A stretch of 64,000 bases of DNA from Datisca glomerata (GCA_003255025.1 QANY01005052.1:744001-808000); one strand, 5' to 3'. Positions 14,091-25,510 are shown, counted from the stretch's first letter. A program made the numbers and translations. The notes: generated from the letters alone by a model not told the origin.

Positions 14091-14690
14091 CTAGCCAGTC
14101 TGAACATTTAAGTGCCATGCTTCTTTAACAACCTCTAAGAAACCATTTATATCAGCCAAAAAATAAAAGTACTTAAAAGAAGATTTCTTTCCAGTGGCAT
14201 CAGAAATCAATTTTACTATAGTTGGGCAATGATCTGAGGGCCAGATCTGCAAAGTGAGCAACAGCCCTACTAAAAGTATTTTACCAGTCATTAACCAATA
14301 CCCTATCAATCTTGGACGTTATGCTATCCTCCCATACGTGGTGATTCCACCAAGTAAGAAAGGATCCAATATATCTAAGGTCAAAGGCTTCCATGTTGTG
14401 ACTGCAAGCAAATTCCCTCATGCCCTCATCCTAGGAAATCGGACCACCTTGTTTCTCATAAGGATGAGTAACTTCATTAAAATCCCCTAAAACAATCCAA
14501 GGAACCTAGATTGTTACAGGGTTAAGCTTAATCAGATCCTGCCAAAGAGTATTTTCTGGTCCTAGCATTATTTTTTTAACACAGGTCCTAGCATTATTGG
14601 CAGCATACAATTGTACAGTGAAAGTCAACGGCAGACATTATTCTCCTAACATTGCAATGGATCATCAGAGAAATGCACTGGATCACAGAT
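14091..14690 (-). pseudogene. LINE 1 endonuclease C-terminal fragment
   Basis: The minus-strand pieces IGYWLMTGK and WPSDHCPTIV match the end of the apurinic-type endonuclease of plant LINEs, where R(I/L)DRxLVN precedes the invariant SDH(C/S)P. It is interrupted by frameshifts and continues beyond the hAT 1 insertion at 15756. Confidence 0.7.
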
Positions 14691-14693
14691 AGC

Positions 14694-15311
14694 TAGGGGA
14701 GTAAGCATTTCAGTTCGGTTCGATTTAGAGCCCGCAAATCAATTTTCTTATTTTACAAACCGAACCGAACTACCATAAGAGTAAAAACCGAACCGCTCAA
14801 TAATCGGTTCGATCGGTCTGTGGTTTGTTCTGTAAATGCAAAGAAAACTTTCATAGTTTCAGTATTCAACCAAACAATCCAAAATCAAATATCAGAAGCA
14901 AGCCCTAACATTTTTGCAATGAAAAATTAGAGAAAAGAGTATGTAAATACTAATAACTTCATATTCAATGTTAATATTCAAAATTTACAACAGAAAAAAT
15001 CGCTAAAAATTCAACCCTAACCCTAAAAAATTACAAACATCACAAAAAGAGAAGAGAGAATATAGACAGCCATATGCACAAGTTTTAAACGAACCAGAAT
15101 CATTCATTAGCCGCAAGCTTCGATTCCACATTCTTTCTCCCAATAACAGTAGCCGCAAGCTTTGATTTGTAAAAATCAAGATCGAATCGTTCATCTTCAC
15201 CTTCTTTATCTTCGATGTAACCATCTTGTCCACGAAAGAGCATCGACAGACCAAATAAGAGATGAAGATCGAAGCGATACAGAGAGATGGAAACAGAGAA
15301 AACAAATGGAG

Positions 15312-15348
<37 letters not shown>

Positions 15349-15397
15349 AAAGATGGAGCGAAGAAAGAGAGGGAGCGAAGAGATGGAGAATGAAGAG

Positions 15398-15455
<58 letters not shown>

Positions 15456-15755
15456 NNNNNNNNNNNNGGGGGAAGGGGAGAGGAGAGGGGGGGGGGGGGG
15501 GAGACTGAGAGACGAAGAACTGGAGAGAGGCAGGGGAGGCAGCGCTAGGCGAAGAGTCAAAAGAGGGAGAGGGTTGGAGGCTAGGGTTTGAGAGTTTTCC
15601 CTTATATATATAAGGAATGTGTGGTTCGGTTTGATTTCGTATGATTTTAATATAGAAATCGTAGATCGAACCGAACCGTTTAAGATACAAACACAGATGG
15701 AACCGCTGCGGTTCGGTCGGTTTCTTCAGTTTCAACAATTTGGCTTACACCCCTA
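14694..15755. mobile_element. hAT 1: non-autonomous hAT element inserted in LINE 1
   Basis: The terminal inverted repeats are TAGGGGAGTAAGC at 14694 and GCTTACACCCCTA ending at 15755. They differ at one position. The 8-bp direct repeat CAGATAGC lies at 14686-14693 and 15756-15763. TIR type and an 8-bp duplication fit the hAT superfamily. Subterminal copies of CGGTTCGGTT/AACCGAACCG are present at both ends. There is no transposase ORF. The interior holds GA and TA microsatellites and 12 Ns. Confidence 0.9.
15310..15500. repeat. GA/TA microsatellite with a 12-base N gap
   Basis: Runs of (GA)n, (TA)n and a G-homopolymer flank Ns at 15456-15467. The long Leu-Ser frames on the minus strand, and Arg-Glu on the plus strand, come only from this repeat. 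Confidence 0.9.
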
Positions 15756-15763
15756 CAGATAGC

Positions 15764-16000
15764 TCAAACATTGTTGGGTCATAAGCTAACCAAATTCTCT
15801 TAAAAGGATTCATACTATAATTATTGAGAGTTCTCCAAGATGAAAAAACATGACTAACAATTTTTTTGAAGGTTTTGAACTTGACTCTGGTTTCTAAAAC
15901 ACCATACATGCTTAATTAAAACTCTCTCCACACCCTCATGATTTTCAAAATGTTTAAGAGGTTTATTAAAGCCCTTAATATTCCGTGGAGCAAAATTTGT
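15764..16000 (-). pseudogene. LINE 1 start of ORF2 (endonuclease N-terminus)
   Basis: The minus-strand frames read NFAPRNIKGFNKPLKH and HEGVERVLIKHVW, which match the WNIRGFNKPLK...LLxxxKVD start of plant LINE endonucleases. Several stops are present. The sequence is continuous with 14690 and below once hAT 1 is removed. Confidence 0.6.
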
Positions 16001-16249
16001 CAACATTAAGAAGGAGGATTATTGAGTGAGGATCTCACCTTAGAATCATATTGAGCTCTTAGTTTTGTAGTACTTCGTCTTTTTCTTTGCTTTTGTCTAG
16101 AGCTTAACTTTGTACTTTAAGAAGACTGGTCATTTAATCACTTCTGATTCTAGAGCTTAACTTTGTATTTTGATAATATCCAGTTCAACAAGCATATTAT
16201 CTTCATCATCTAGAGTATCATGAAGCAAGGGCTGAGGAGTATCATGTTT

Positions 16250-18226
16250 GGCAGTCTCAACCTCTTTTGCCTTTCCCGATCACTTTTACCCACTTTTGTT
16301 TCTGGTTTTTCACTGCTATTTTAAAGGTTGATTAACCGGTTATACTCGTGTCTTCTTTGCAGCATTAAGTTGGCAATCATGTCCAAAAACCTTACTAGAC
16401 TTGTAATTTTTTGGAATACCAATATATTCAATCTCTATCTTAGTCTCTTCAATCGCATACCCTTTCAAATCAATCTCAATGAACTTAGAGAGTTATGAAG
16501 AGATATCAATTTCAATACAAACTCTTGCAAATGACAGTTTTATACCATTAGTAGTTACAACATCTGCAAATAAAGGCTTTTGAATGATGTTACTTATGCT
16601 ACTAATTCCTTTTTAAGTCTATAAAATGGTTGGGATGTTCCACAACTTTACCCAAGTTGGTATTTTTCTCATCTCTTCCTTTATCAATTTCAATTTTTGA
16701 GCCCACTCTTTAAGGATTAGAGGATTCCTAACATATACCAAGTAGGGGTGTAAACGGTTCAGTTGGGCCCAGTTTAAGGGGTTTTACCGAGCTGAACCGA
16801 ACATATCATTTTACACAATTAGCAACCGAACTGAACCGCTCAATGTTCAAAAATCAAACCAAATCGAACTGCTCAAAAATAACAAAAACTGAACCGAACC
16901 ATAAGATGAAAAGCAGAGCATAAAAATTCATCAAATTTCAATCAAATCTTAACCTAATATCTAACTAATCTCAACCAAATCGGTAACATATACAAAACCA
17001 ACATCAATCTCAACTACGTCTTTGACAGATTTGCATTTCAACTAAGAATACAAATTATTTACAGAAACAACAGAGAATAAATGGAAAAAAAGATACAATT
17101 TAGGTCCTAGAGACACACAGATATAAACAGAGAAAGTGAAAGACATTAAGAGAAAGAAATAGGGATAAAGAGAGAGGCGAAGCTAACTGATAAAGATGGT
17201 GAGGCTGCGTGAAGTGAAGGGGGAATTAAGGTAAATGGGCTTATATAGAAGTGCGGTTCGGTTCGGTTCGGTAGGTGTTTTCATAAAAACTGAACACCGA
17301 ACCGAATCATCCTATTTTTCTACTTCTGGAATCGAACCAAACCGTCAAAAGTGACATAATAGCCCGAATCGATGCAGTTGTCTGGTTTGATCTTATGGTT
17401 TGATCAATTTTTCTTACACCCCTAATACCAAGGCCTCCCTGAAGAATGTATTCTTTGTCTTTCTAAGACTGGAACTTAAAGAAGAAAATCACAAATTCAT
17501 CATCTACCACTTCCTTTAATCCTCTTCTTCCCCACAAATGATGTGCAGCCTGGTTGACATAGCTAAATGTAGGTTTTTTAATCAAGAAAATGGCCAACTA
17601 TAGAGTTCTCCTAGTGTTTCAACCCTCCTGCAACACTTCATCCAGAATAATATACTTTTCACTCGAGTTGTCTCTCACAGGTTCTTCGCTTTGGGCATAG
17701 AAATGCACATTAGGTTGTCGTACCCTATCAATCTAGGTTTTCTTCTTTACTTCAGCACTCTTGCCATTATCTGGATTCATTTCTATCTCAGATATTTTAG
17801 GTTAGTAATAATAGATTTATAAGCAAATTTCTCCTTTGTAACCTATTTGACAGGTTTTAGAGTTTTAGAAGTAGAGGGTAAAGAGGGGAATTCATCATCA
17901 CCCTTGATATTGCCATTAAAGCAATTATATTTTGCAGGTTCACGGGATGTAATCTCTAAGCTCAAAGAAGAAAGAGTTGTACCAATTGTTTCTTTGTTTC
18001 CCTCAGTTACTAAAATAGGAAAGGTTTCAATATTATCCTTTAGATTAGGTATTGTTCCTTTGGTTTTTGTGGATCTCCCACACCCTCTCTTAGGTCTCAT
18101 GTTCGTACAAATTGAATCAATATTAGGATCCAGTGAAATAATGTTTTCGATTACCTTTGAGCTTTCTCCAAGAATTTGGGAACCACCATGAAAGCCATGC
18201 AAATCTTCAAATAATTTCTCTATCAT
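16250..18226 (-). pseudogene. LINE 1 ORF1 remnant (DUF4283-type nucleic-acid-binding protein)
   Basis: The N-terminal part, 17843-18226, is open for 127 codons and includes NMRPKRGCGRSTKTKG and DEFPSLPSTSK. The DUF4283 domain follows in pieces at about 17700-17430 (SIVGHFLD, HLWGKKGLKE-like), and continues past hAT 2 at 16740-16380 (WAQKLKLI, EIDLKGYAIEETKIEIEY, KVFGHDCQL). This protein would coat element RNA. Stops and the hAT 2 insertion inactivate it. Confidence 0.7.
16743..17424. mobile_element. hAT 2: non-autonomous hAT element inserted in LINE 1 ORF1
   Basis: It starts TAGGGGTGTAAAC at 16743 and ends TTACACCCCTA at 17424. Both sides are flanked by the 8-bp direct repeat ATACCAAG (16735-16742 and 17425-17432). 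Subterminal CGGTTCGGTT motifs resemble those of hAT 1, so the two are family members of different length (682 versus 1062 bp). There is no transposase frame. Excising it rejoins the DUF4283 region of the LINE. Confidence 0.92.
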
Positions 18227-18410
18227 CTTACTTAGACTACCAGCTTTTAGCCAACAATAAAACCAGCTCCAAACCTAGGCCTTGAATTCGAGGAAACCTA
18301 GGATCTTAGAGACAGAAGCTCTATCGAGGAAGATCCACCATGAAAGCATGAAAACTGAGGAAACCTAGGAGTTTAGATAGAGAAGCTCTATGGAAGAGAG
18401 AAAAGCCGTC

Positions 18411-19000
18411 AATATTAATAAATTTCCAACATTCAAATTTCTATCGCAAACAAAGTCTAATTTAAAGGCTTAGACACAATATCATGATCAATTACACCAT
18501 ACTTCGCATTGATTTTGTGCTACAAGAATAACAATTACAACTTTTAAACTCTCTTACAAACAAATCTAAATTAGAGGCTTAGATACAAATCATGATGTAT
18601 TAGCTCACCTGTAGTTAGTGTGAGTACCAACACCATTCCAGTTATCCTAGTTAACCAAATTAATAACATAAACTAATAATCTAATAACATGTCGCCTATA
18701 GTTGAAGAAGCTCTAAGCCTTTTGAAAGCAAATCATCAAAAGATACAGAACCAGACTTTGTGGATAAAGACAAATTGACTAGAAGAAAGACTGATCTGAA
18801 GAAAAATGATGTCCTTAATTTGAGTTTGAAAAGAAATTGTTAAGTTAACCAGGATTGGTTTTGGCGCACTGAAAATACAACTCCTGCAATTTCTGTAATT
18901 ATTAGTTTAAAAATCAAATGAAAAGCTTAAGATATAATTAGAGAAAAATGAAATATAACCACAATATATTGCTGGGATAAAAGACTTGGATGCCCAAGAG
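18411..19000. repeat. Unassigned sequence with a diverged direct duplication
   Basis: CAAACAAAGTCTAATTTAAA with GGCTTAGACACAATATCATG (about 18446-18490) recurs as CAAACAAATCTAAATTAGAG with GCTTAGATACAAATCATGAT (about 18557-18600). The rest of this AT-rich stretch shows no recognisable gene. Confidence 0.5.
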
Positions 19001-19026
19001 GATGACGTTGTGAAGAACAATACCTC

Positions 19027-19218
19027 TCAGCTTTTGTAGGCAAGAAGATAAATGTAAAGTAGGGCCACTCCCAACAAAGAGTCTCCTTGTCTTAAATCCC
19101 TACTAAGAGAGATATAAGTTTTAGGGACGCCACTAATATTAATCTTATAACTGACATAAGTTACACAAAACATAACCCGTCTAACAAACTTAATATCAAA
19201 ACCCATTTTAATAAGCAA
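19027..19218 (-). pseudogene. LINE 2 reverse transcriptase fragment
   Basis: The open piece carries KMGFDIKFVRRVMFCV and SRDLRQGDSL, matching the L1-type RT segment ending in the LRQGDPLSP box. The catalytic FADD box is not found downstream, which supports a 3' truncation near 19000. Confidence 0.75.
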
Positions 19219-19807
19219 GCATTTAAGAAAAACCCAACTAACCTAATCATAGGCTTTGGACATGTCTGTCTTAAGCACAATAATCCATTTTTCTACTAGA
19301 TTTTTTTTAAGATTCTAAAAGATCTGTTGGGAAATAGGGGAATCATGTTGAATATGTTTGTCATTGATAAAAGCCCATTTGGGACTCTAAAATAAAAGAG
19401 CCTAAAAAATCATAAATCTATTAGCTAGAATTTTAGAAATAATCTTATACGAAAAGTTGCAAAGAGCAATAGGTCTACACTAATTAGGAGTTTCATGCTA
19501 TTGTACTTTAGGGATTAAGGTAATAGAAGTCTCATTCATAGATTTAGGGAGATACAAATTCCAAAAAAATTAAGAACAACCAAATAAATGTCATTACCTA
19601 TCAAATCCCAATGTTTCTGATAAAACATAACTGAGAAACCATCGAGTTCAGGGGCTTAATCAGCTCCAATACCAAAAACTGCACATATTACTTCATTAAA
19701 AAAATAAATCAACAGTCAGATTAACATTAATAGAATTACTGATAATATGATCCACACAATTAATAACCCAATCAACATCAGAGGAAAGTTTAGCTTTAAA
19801 AATATCA

Positions 19808-20122
19808 TTAAATAGGATTGAATAATATCAATAATCTCTCATTCCTCACTATGCCAAACACCATTATCATCTTTAAGTCTAGAACTTCTATTAACAATCC
19901 TCCTTTTAATAACAAACCTATGAAAAAATCTAGTATTAATATCACCAAATTTAAGCCAATTATTTCTAGATCTTTGACCTCAAAACAATTCTTCTTGCAA
20001 CCAAAGCTTATAATCTTAGCTAAAATATCATCTTTCAATCTTCTGTCCAAATCATAAGCATCATTAAGAGGGATCAAGTTGTCCTTACGCACTTCAATAT
20101 TCAAATTAGGATTGCCTCTCAA
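19808..20122 (-). pseudogene. LINE 2 endonuclease-RT linker fragment
   Basis: The frame matches the conserved linker before plant LINE RTs. Its typical motif, WLKxGDxNTKFFHxxxxxRR then IxxLxDxxG, is spread over two frames here (NWLKFGD-like, RSSRLKDDNGVWH-like). This shows one or more frameshifts. Confidence 0.6.
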
Positions 20123-21225
20123 ATTTTTATTCTAAGCCTTCAAATCAGCCTTAACAAATATTAATTTGCCAATAAAATTCCCCACGCCACCCTTATAATT
20201 CTTTGATAACCAACTTTTATTAAAAACCGAATCATAAGACTCTTCAAGAAACCATTTAGTTTCATATTCAAAACATTTTTAGCCTTAGGAAGCTTACTTT
20301 CAAGAGAAAACCAGAATCATATTGAGCATTCTTTAACATGCAACTAAACCGCTCGAAAGCCCAATATGTTCAACAATATGGAAAAAATCATATTTCCATT
20401 TACTGATAAATTTGGAAGCTCTCCTCTTATTAGCTTTAATTTCAAGAAGGCAAAGGTAAAAGATACCAAAACCTTGACAGTTACAGACCAAACTAGTCAT
20501 GGATCCTGTGATGACTTAATAGGGTAAGCCATCATGACCCCTTTCTCATTATGAATTTAAACAAGTGCTTTCATATATCCTCCTAGGCTTTTTACTACTG
20601 ACATTACTATTCTGATTATATATACAGTCACATGAATCACCACCAATAGGAACAATAGATTATATCAAGGCAATACTAGAATTAAAGGGTAAGGTAAGAT
20701 AATTTGTAGCACTAAAATCAGAATTAATCAAATTATAAGCAGATCTGGAAAATGCAGAAGTAGATGTATCACTAATTTTCTAGTTAGATGTACTAAATTT
20801 CTGAAGATTTTCTAGAAAATCATGATCTAATTGTTGTTGAGATTTATATTATGTATTATTATTAGGAGAACCAGAATCATGATCTTTATTCTTAGCAAAA
20901 TATTGTTTAGTGCATATAGCGTTTTTAGATTAGTTTCAAACCTAATCCAATCCCCATAAATAGAAACATCATCTTTTTTCCCCTTTCCTAATAGGGTAGG
21001 TTCTTAAATCATGATGATTATATCACGTTTAAAACAAAAGTTAGGCAATCTTTCATACCTAAATTCCACCCAAATAGGCCTATGATATTTCATTTTAACC
21101 CAATTTCCAGGAATAAGGGAATTATTAAGATCATAAGATACCCCAACTCTAACAGACCGAGTTAGGGCATAGTCATTTATTTCAAGAAACTTCCCTATCT
21201 TAGAAGCTAACCTAATAGCAATCTG

Positions 21226-21616
21226 TTATGTGATCCAATGAGGAGGGAGATCCTTGATTTGAACCCAAATTGAACATTTATCAAAATTAATCTCATTTAC
21301 CCGGGTCCCTGGTTCACACTCTTTAATAATAAGTAAACATCCATTAAAACTCCACGGACTCTTACTTCCCACCTTCTTAGCATATTGAGCATTATTTAAC
21401 TTTGAAACGAAAAGTATTATTTTCCAATACTTTGATATCCATGTTGTCAACTATCCCCCAGCTTCTTCTAAGAACGTTACTCATACTATTGGTATTGGAA
21501 TTCTTGACTGAAATAATCCTTCCAACTAATTAAATCTCGTTATTCTAAACATTTTCTTGGATCAGGTCATCCAAGTCCAAAACATTGTTGAACTCATGGC
21601 ACAAATCCTCCATCAC
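21226..21616 (-). pseudogene. LINE 2 ORF1 N-terminal and DUF4283 remnant
   Basis: From a start near 21615 (MEDLCHEFNNVLDLDDL) the minus strand reads through VGRIISVKNSN, NVLRRSWG and the DUF4283 core SPWSFNGCLLIIKECEPGT and WVQIKDLPPHWI. A stop lies at LIQENV-stop and frame changes follow. The CACTA 1 element inserted just upstream of the presumed start. Confidence 0.7.
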
Positions 21617-22529
21617 ACCATAACCAAGAAGCAAACACTACAAAAAATAGGGGCTAGCTTTAGCCACGAAAGTAAATTCGTTGCAAAAGGCCCATTTTTG
21701 GCAACCAACAAAATAGTTAGTCGTCAAAGGCGATACATTTTATTAAGAAAGAAGGGCGCCAATTTTTTCATGCGTTTTACCGACAAATTTTATATTTCAT
21801 CAATAAAAGGGCAACTTTTATGGATGAAATATTTATTTGGTCGATAAAAGTTTTTCTTTTACCGACCAAATTTTGTTTTCGTTGGTAATTGGTACACAAA
21901 ACAGTTGGCTTTCCTTTGATCTCTCATTTCTCTGCTTCCCCTGCCCTTTCCAGCCCTCGACAAAACCTACTTCCCTCTCACCTCCTCAGTTTGTCTCTGT
22001 CAGTCTCCGCGACAAAGCTCCTCCACGACCGAGCTCCATCACGACAGAGAACTCCTCAATCAGTTTGTGGCTCCTCCATCAGTTTGACAGAGCTCCTTCG
22101 TGACAGATCTCCACATCCTCGCAGATCTCCTCCTCCGTGACAGAGCTCCACTGAGACAGACCTCCTCCTTGTTAGAGATCTCATACCTGGTACTTCTTTT
22201 CTCACTTGATTTTTAATCTAGGTTTCTCATCCCTGTTAGAATTCTTGTAATGTACTCTAATTATGCTGCTGTTTTACCATTGTTGTTGGTGGTGGTGGAT
22301 TTGCATTTGCAATCTTTATTTGTAATTTGGGTGTTTTGCTGTCTGTACGTTTGGCTCGGAGAACTAGATAATTGTAGGTTACTTTTAGATTCCTTTGCAT
22401 TAGATATCTGTGATAATATATTCTATTTAACAGTTAATTTTAAGATTAAACTAAAATGACCCCAAATTAAAACATTTTGGACTAATTAAGTTGAATTAGG
22501 AAAAATGAAGGGGGAGGGATATCTGTTTT

Positions 22530-23205
22530 TGAATACTTTCAGATTGATATTCTTTGCCTAAAGATAATATTGTTAGTTTCAATGTGCGTGTGGGTGTTGC
22601 GGGGCTTATCACTTTGTATCTGAGCGTGATTTTTGAATATATTCTGATTGATGCTCATTGTCTAATGATAATAGTGTTAGTTTCAATGTGTGTGTAGGTG
22701 TTGGGGGGCTTATCACTTTGTATCTGAGCGCGCGCTAGATAATTTTTGAATACATTCTGATTGATATTCCTTGTCTAAAGATAATAGTATTAGTTTCAAT
22801 GTGTGTGTGGGTGTTGGAGGGGTGGGGGACTTATCACTTTGTATCTGAGCGTGCTAGATAATTTTTGAATAATTTTTGATTGATGTTATTTGCCTAAATA
22901 TAATAGTTTTAGTTTCAATATGTGTGTATGTGTTGGGGAGGCCTTATCACTTTGCATCAGAGCGTGATTTTTGAATACTTTCTTATCGATGCTCTTTGTT
23001 TAAAGATAATAGCGTTAGTTCCAATGTATGTGTAAGTGTTGGGGGGATGAGCTTATCACTCTATATCTAAGCGTGCTAGATAATTTTTGAATACTTTCTG
23101 ATTGATACTCATTGCCTAAAGATAATAGTGTTAGTTTTAATTTTTTTAGGGGGGTTATCAATTTGAATCAGATTTTGCTGGATATTTTTTCAATACTTTC
23201 TGATT
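22530..23205. repeat. Tandem repeat of about 105-120 bp, six or more copies, inside CACTA 1
   Basis: Each unit reads GAATACTTTCTGATTGAT, TTGCCTAAAGATAATA, TTAGTTTCAATGTGTGTG, GGTGTTGGGGGG, CTTATCACTTTGTATCTGAG, CGTGCTAGATAATTTTT. Copies begin near 22533, 22638, 22747, 22866, 22972 and 23088, with a partial one near 23184. The copies differ by substitutions and variable G-runs. Confidence 0.85.
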
Positions 23206-23517
23206 GATGAATATATTCATCTTGAATTTGGCTCATTGTAATGTTACACAAGATTGCATGTGTGTTTTATGGGATGAGCCTATCGTTGAGGATGTAACAC
23301 CTTGCTCTGAAGAAGAGGTAATTGAAGAAGTGCTCGGGCGAAATAAAGGTCTTGGACATAAAGCCCAACCCACATTTTTCAAAAAAAGAGTCGAGTTGAA
23401 AATATAGAATTAAGGAAACAAATCAAGTCGGTGGAGAGTCAACTACAAAATTTACTTGCCTGGGCTCGTCAAAATGATTTTTCATCTTCTGACGATGACT
23501 CAACAACAGAAACATGA
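23204..23517 (+). pseudogene. CACTA 1 transposase-like C-terminal remnant
   Basis: The frame reads EEEVIEEVLGRNKGLGHKAQ, then, after a stop, coiled-coil-like NKELRKQIKSVESQLQNLL and an acidic, Ser/Asp/Thr-rich tail. This resembles the C-terminal end of plant CACTA-encoded transposase-type proteins (VLGxRxGYxKGLGxGPKP followed by a coiled coil). No catalytic domain is present. The assignment is by motif only. Confidence 0.5.
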
Positions 23518-24370
23518 GTTTCAGAATATTTGTTAAGTTTTGTAGTTGTAACATCAAGCTTTAAATACTCTTTTTTTTTATTTTTCTTTCGATATATTTG
23601 TGAGCCATATTCTGTAATGAATTATGATTTGAAGATTTTACTACTACTAATTTGTTACATTATATATATTAACGATTAATATATGTATTCCTTAGAAAAA
23701 TATCAGCTTTGATAAATTTTCTGATGATATTAATTGCTATTATAGGTGTATAAGAATACTAAAAAATTCAGCATTTTTTATTTACATTCTGGTAATGTAA
23801 AAATTGGTCGTCAAAAATATTTCGCGACAAAAAAAAATTGGTTGCAAAAGAGTTTAGGCGACGAAATTTTTTTTTGTCGCAAAAGCTTTTTGTGACGAGT
23901 AGAAATATTGGTTGCAAAAACTTTTTACGACCAACTTTTATTTTCGTTGCGAAACCCTTTTGTGACCAGTTTCTTTTCGTCGCTAAAGACTAACACGACG
24001 AGTTTCATATTTTATCACGAAAGACTTTCACTAACGAAGCAAAAGTGAGGAAGTTCGCGACAAACATAAGTTTGTCATGCTAGACTTTTCACGACAAAAA
24101 ATTAGGGCTTTAGCGACCAAAATATTGGTCGCTAAAACCCATGTTTCTTGTAGTGCAAAGAAACAAGCCAATAAAAAATTATGGGGAATGACAGAAGAAA
24201 ATGATAGTATAAGAAGCACCCAGAATGGGCGACAAAAAGCAAACACGTGAGCGAGAAAATAAATGAGAAACATAGGTGAGAGGAAAAGGCGAGAAACAAA
24301 TGGGGCGAGCTAAAACTTACTTGGAGAAAATCAAGAACGTACATATTTTTGTTCAAATACAATATGTAAT

Positions 24371-25510
24371 CTTGAGTGTTGTTGGTGTAAATGCAATTAT
24401 CTAGTTCAAATAAGAAGTGATGTTAAGTTGATCCGGCCATCGTGCTTTTAGTTTTGACTACTCCCTCTTGTTTGATGAAATTAGGCAACTGAATCTGAGT
24501 CAATGAGTAGTCACCGACAGCTCGTTATTAATGGGCTAAGGGCCCAAGAGTCAGCACAACCCAACCAATGCTTATATAACTATAATAATGTTCATAAATA
24601 GTCAACTTCTAAAAAAAATCATAAAAATGGTTACAAGTATAAAAAAAAAAAAAATAGCTCGCTGACACGATTTTTAAAAAACACAGATTTTCAGGTGGAA
24701 AAAAAATTTCGCGTCACGCGTACCACTGTTCCAAATTGAGTAGTTTATATAATATATAGTATATATTATATATACTCGTGTTTCACAGTATATTTTATAT
24801 TTCAGTACATATTATATATATTTTATGAATAAAAATTCAAAATTTTACTGGTGCGTATGGAAACTATTTTTTTAGCGAGATTTTTTTTTCTTTTTGAAGA
24901 ATTTAAGTCACTATGTTTTATCATTCTTTCATCATTTATCACTTTTAATTTTTAAAATTAAAAATGACTTTTTATTTATGATCACCCACCCAAATAACTA
25001 CTTGTTAAGTCGTTCCGAGCAGGACCTGTTAAGAGCAGCCACGTTTTCACAAAGAAAAGCGTATATTTGTTACCACCTCATCAGATACTAGTCAACAAAA
25101 GCGCGCAAATTACGCTCTGGCGCATATTAGAGTAGCCCAGCAAGTGGCATGTATTAAATATCGGGATAAGACTGTGTTTTTTAATGATGAAAGCAGACAA
25201 ATCGGATAAGCATTAGCGTACAGTACGTCAAAACATCTCTCACTACGTTGACCCGTCGACTCCATCATACTCCATGTCTCTCTTCCCACCAAACCTCCCC
25301 ACGTGTCCAGTCAAACTCACTACCAAAAAGTAAGCAATCATAACGGATGCGATGAATAGTGAGGGTAAAGATAAGATTGTCAGTGTCACACGCTAGTTTT
25401 TGTACTCACTTGGGTGTTGGGACTTATTTATGTCATCCATTACGAATGAGAACGAAAAGTTGCGAAAGGACAGAGAAACATATTGATTTAGAGAGAGAGG
25501 TTGTAGAGAG
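24371..25510. promoter_or_regulatory. KING1 upstream region with an ABRE/G-box-like element
   Basis: This spacer holds poly(A) and TA-rich runs (24640-24830) and, near the gene, CACGTGTC at 25300-25307, a typical ABRE/G-box core about 210 bp before the start codon. The 5' UTR probably starts after about 25400. No other gene is visible. The regulatory reading is inference from motif and position. Confidence 0.4.

Larger units (their letters stand above)
12060..18410 (-). mobile_element. LINE 1: decayed non-LTR retrotransposon, minus strand, with two nested hAT elements
   Basis: Remnants of a full plant L1-type LINE can be followed on the minus strand in the right order. ORF1 lies at about 18226-16250, the endonuclease from about 15990, the reverse transcriptase around 13335-12934 and the zf-RVT region at 12640-12100. 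All are broken by stops and frameshifts. Two hAT elements, 14694-15755 and 16743-17424, interrupt it; removing them restores continuous LINE sequence. The presumed 5' UTR (18230-18410) carries a short internal duplication of the type GAGGAAACCTAGGA...AGAAGCTCTAT. Outer ends are approximate and no target duplication was found. Confidence 0.85.
21636..24155 (+). mobile_element. CACTA 1: non-autonomous CACTA (En/Spm-type) element inside LINE 2
   Basis: It begins CACTACAAAAAATAGGGG and ends CATGTTTCTTGTAGTG, giving imperfect TIRs of the CACTACAAGAAA type. Subterminal repeats of TTGGTCGCTAAA/GCGACGAAA type crowd both ends (21660-21880 and 23800-24140). Flanks share CAAA on both sides (21632-21635 and 24156-24159). 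A 3-bp duplication is usual for this superfamily, so the exact target site is unclear. The interior holds a tandem repeat and a transposase-gene remnant. Confidence 0.85.
19000..24370 (-). mobile_element. LINE 2: decayed, 3'-truncated non-LTR retrotransposon interrupted by a CACTA element
   Basis: The minus-strand order is 5' UTR-like sequence (24370-24156), CACTA 1 insertion, ORF1 start near 21615, DUF4283 (21560-21226), endonuclease N-terminus (about 20510-20330), linker (20122-19808) and reverse transcriptase (19218-19027). After the LRQGD box the match ends, so the 3' part is missing. Stops and frameshifts occur throughout. It is clearly a different LINE subfamily from LINE 1. Confidence 0.8.

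Noticed and set aside
15012..15028. CCCTAACCCTAAA, a telomere-like motif
   Set aside because: Only two units are present, inside a hAT element; this is too short to be an interstitial telomere tract.
15003..15738. Leu-Ser and Arg-Glu repeat frames across the N gap
   Set aside because: They are translations of GA/CT and TA microsatellites inside hAT 1, with Ns in frame.
24031..24362. Hydrophobic minus-strand frames near the CACTA 1 right end
   Set aside because: They span the transposon boundary and 5' UTR of LINE 2 and show no conserved motif.
25110..25292. Minus-strand frame of 60 codons upstream of KING1
   Set aside because: No family similarity was seen and it lies in the promoter region; likely chance.
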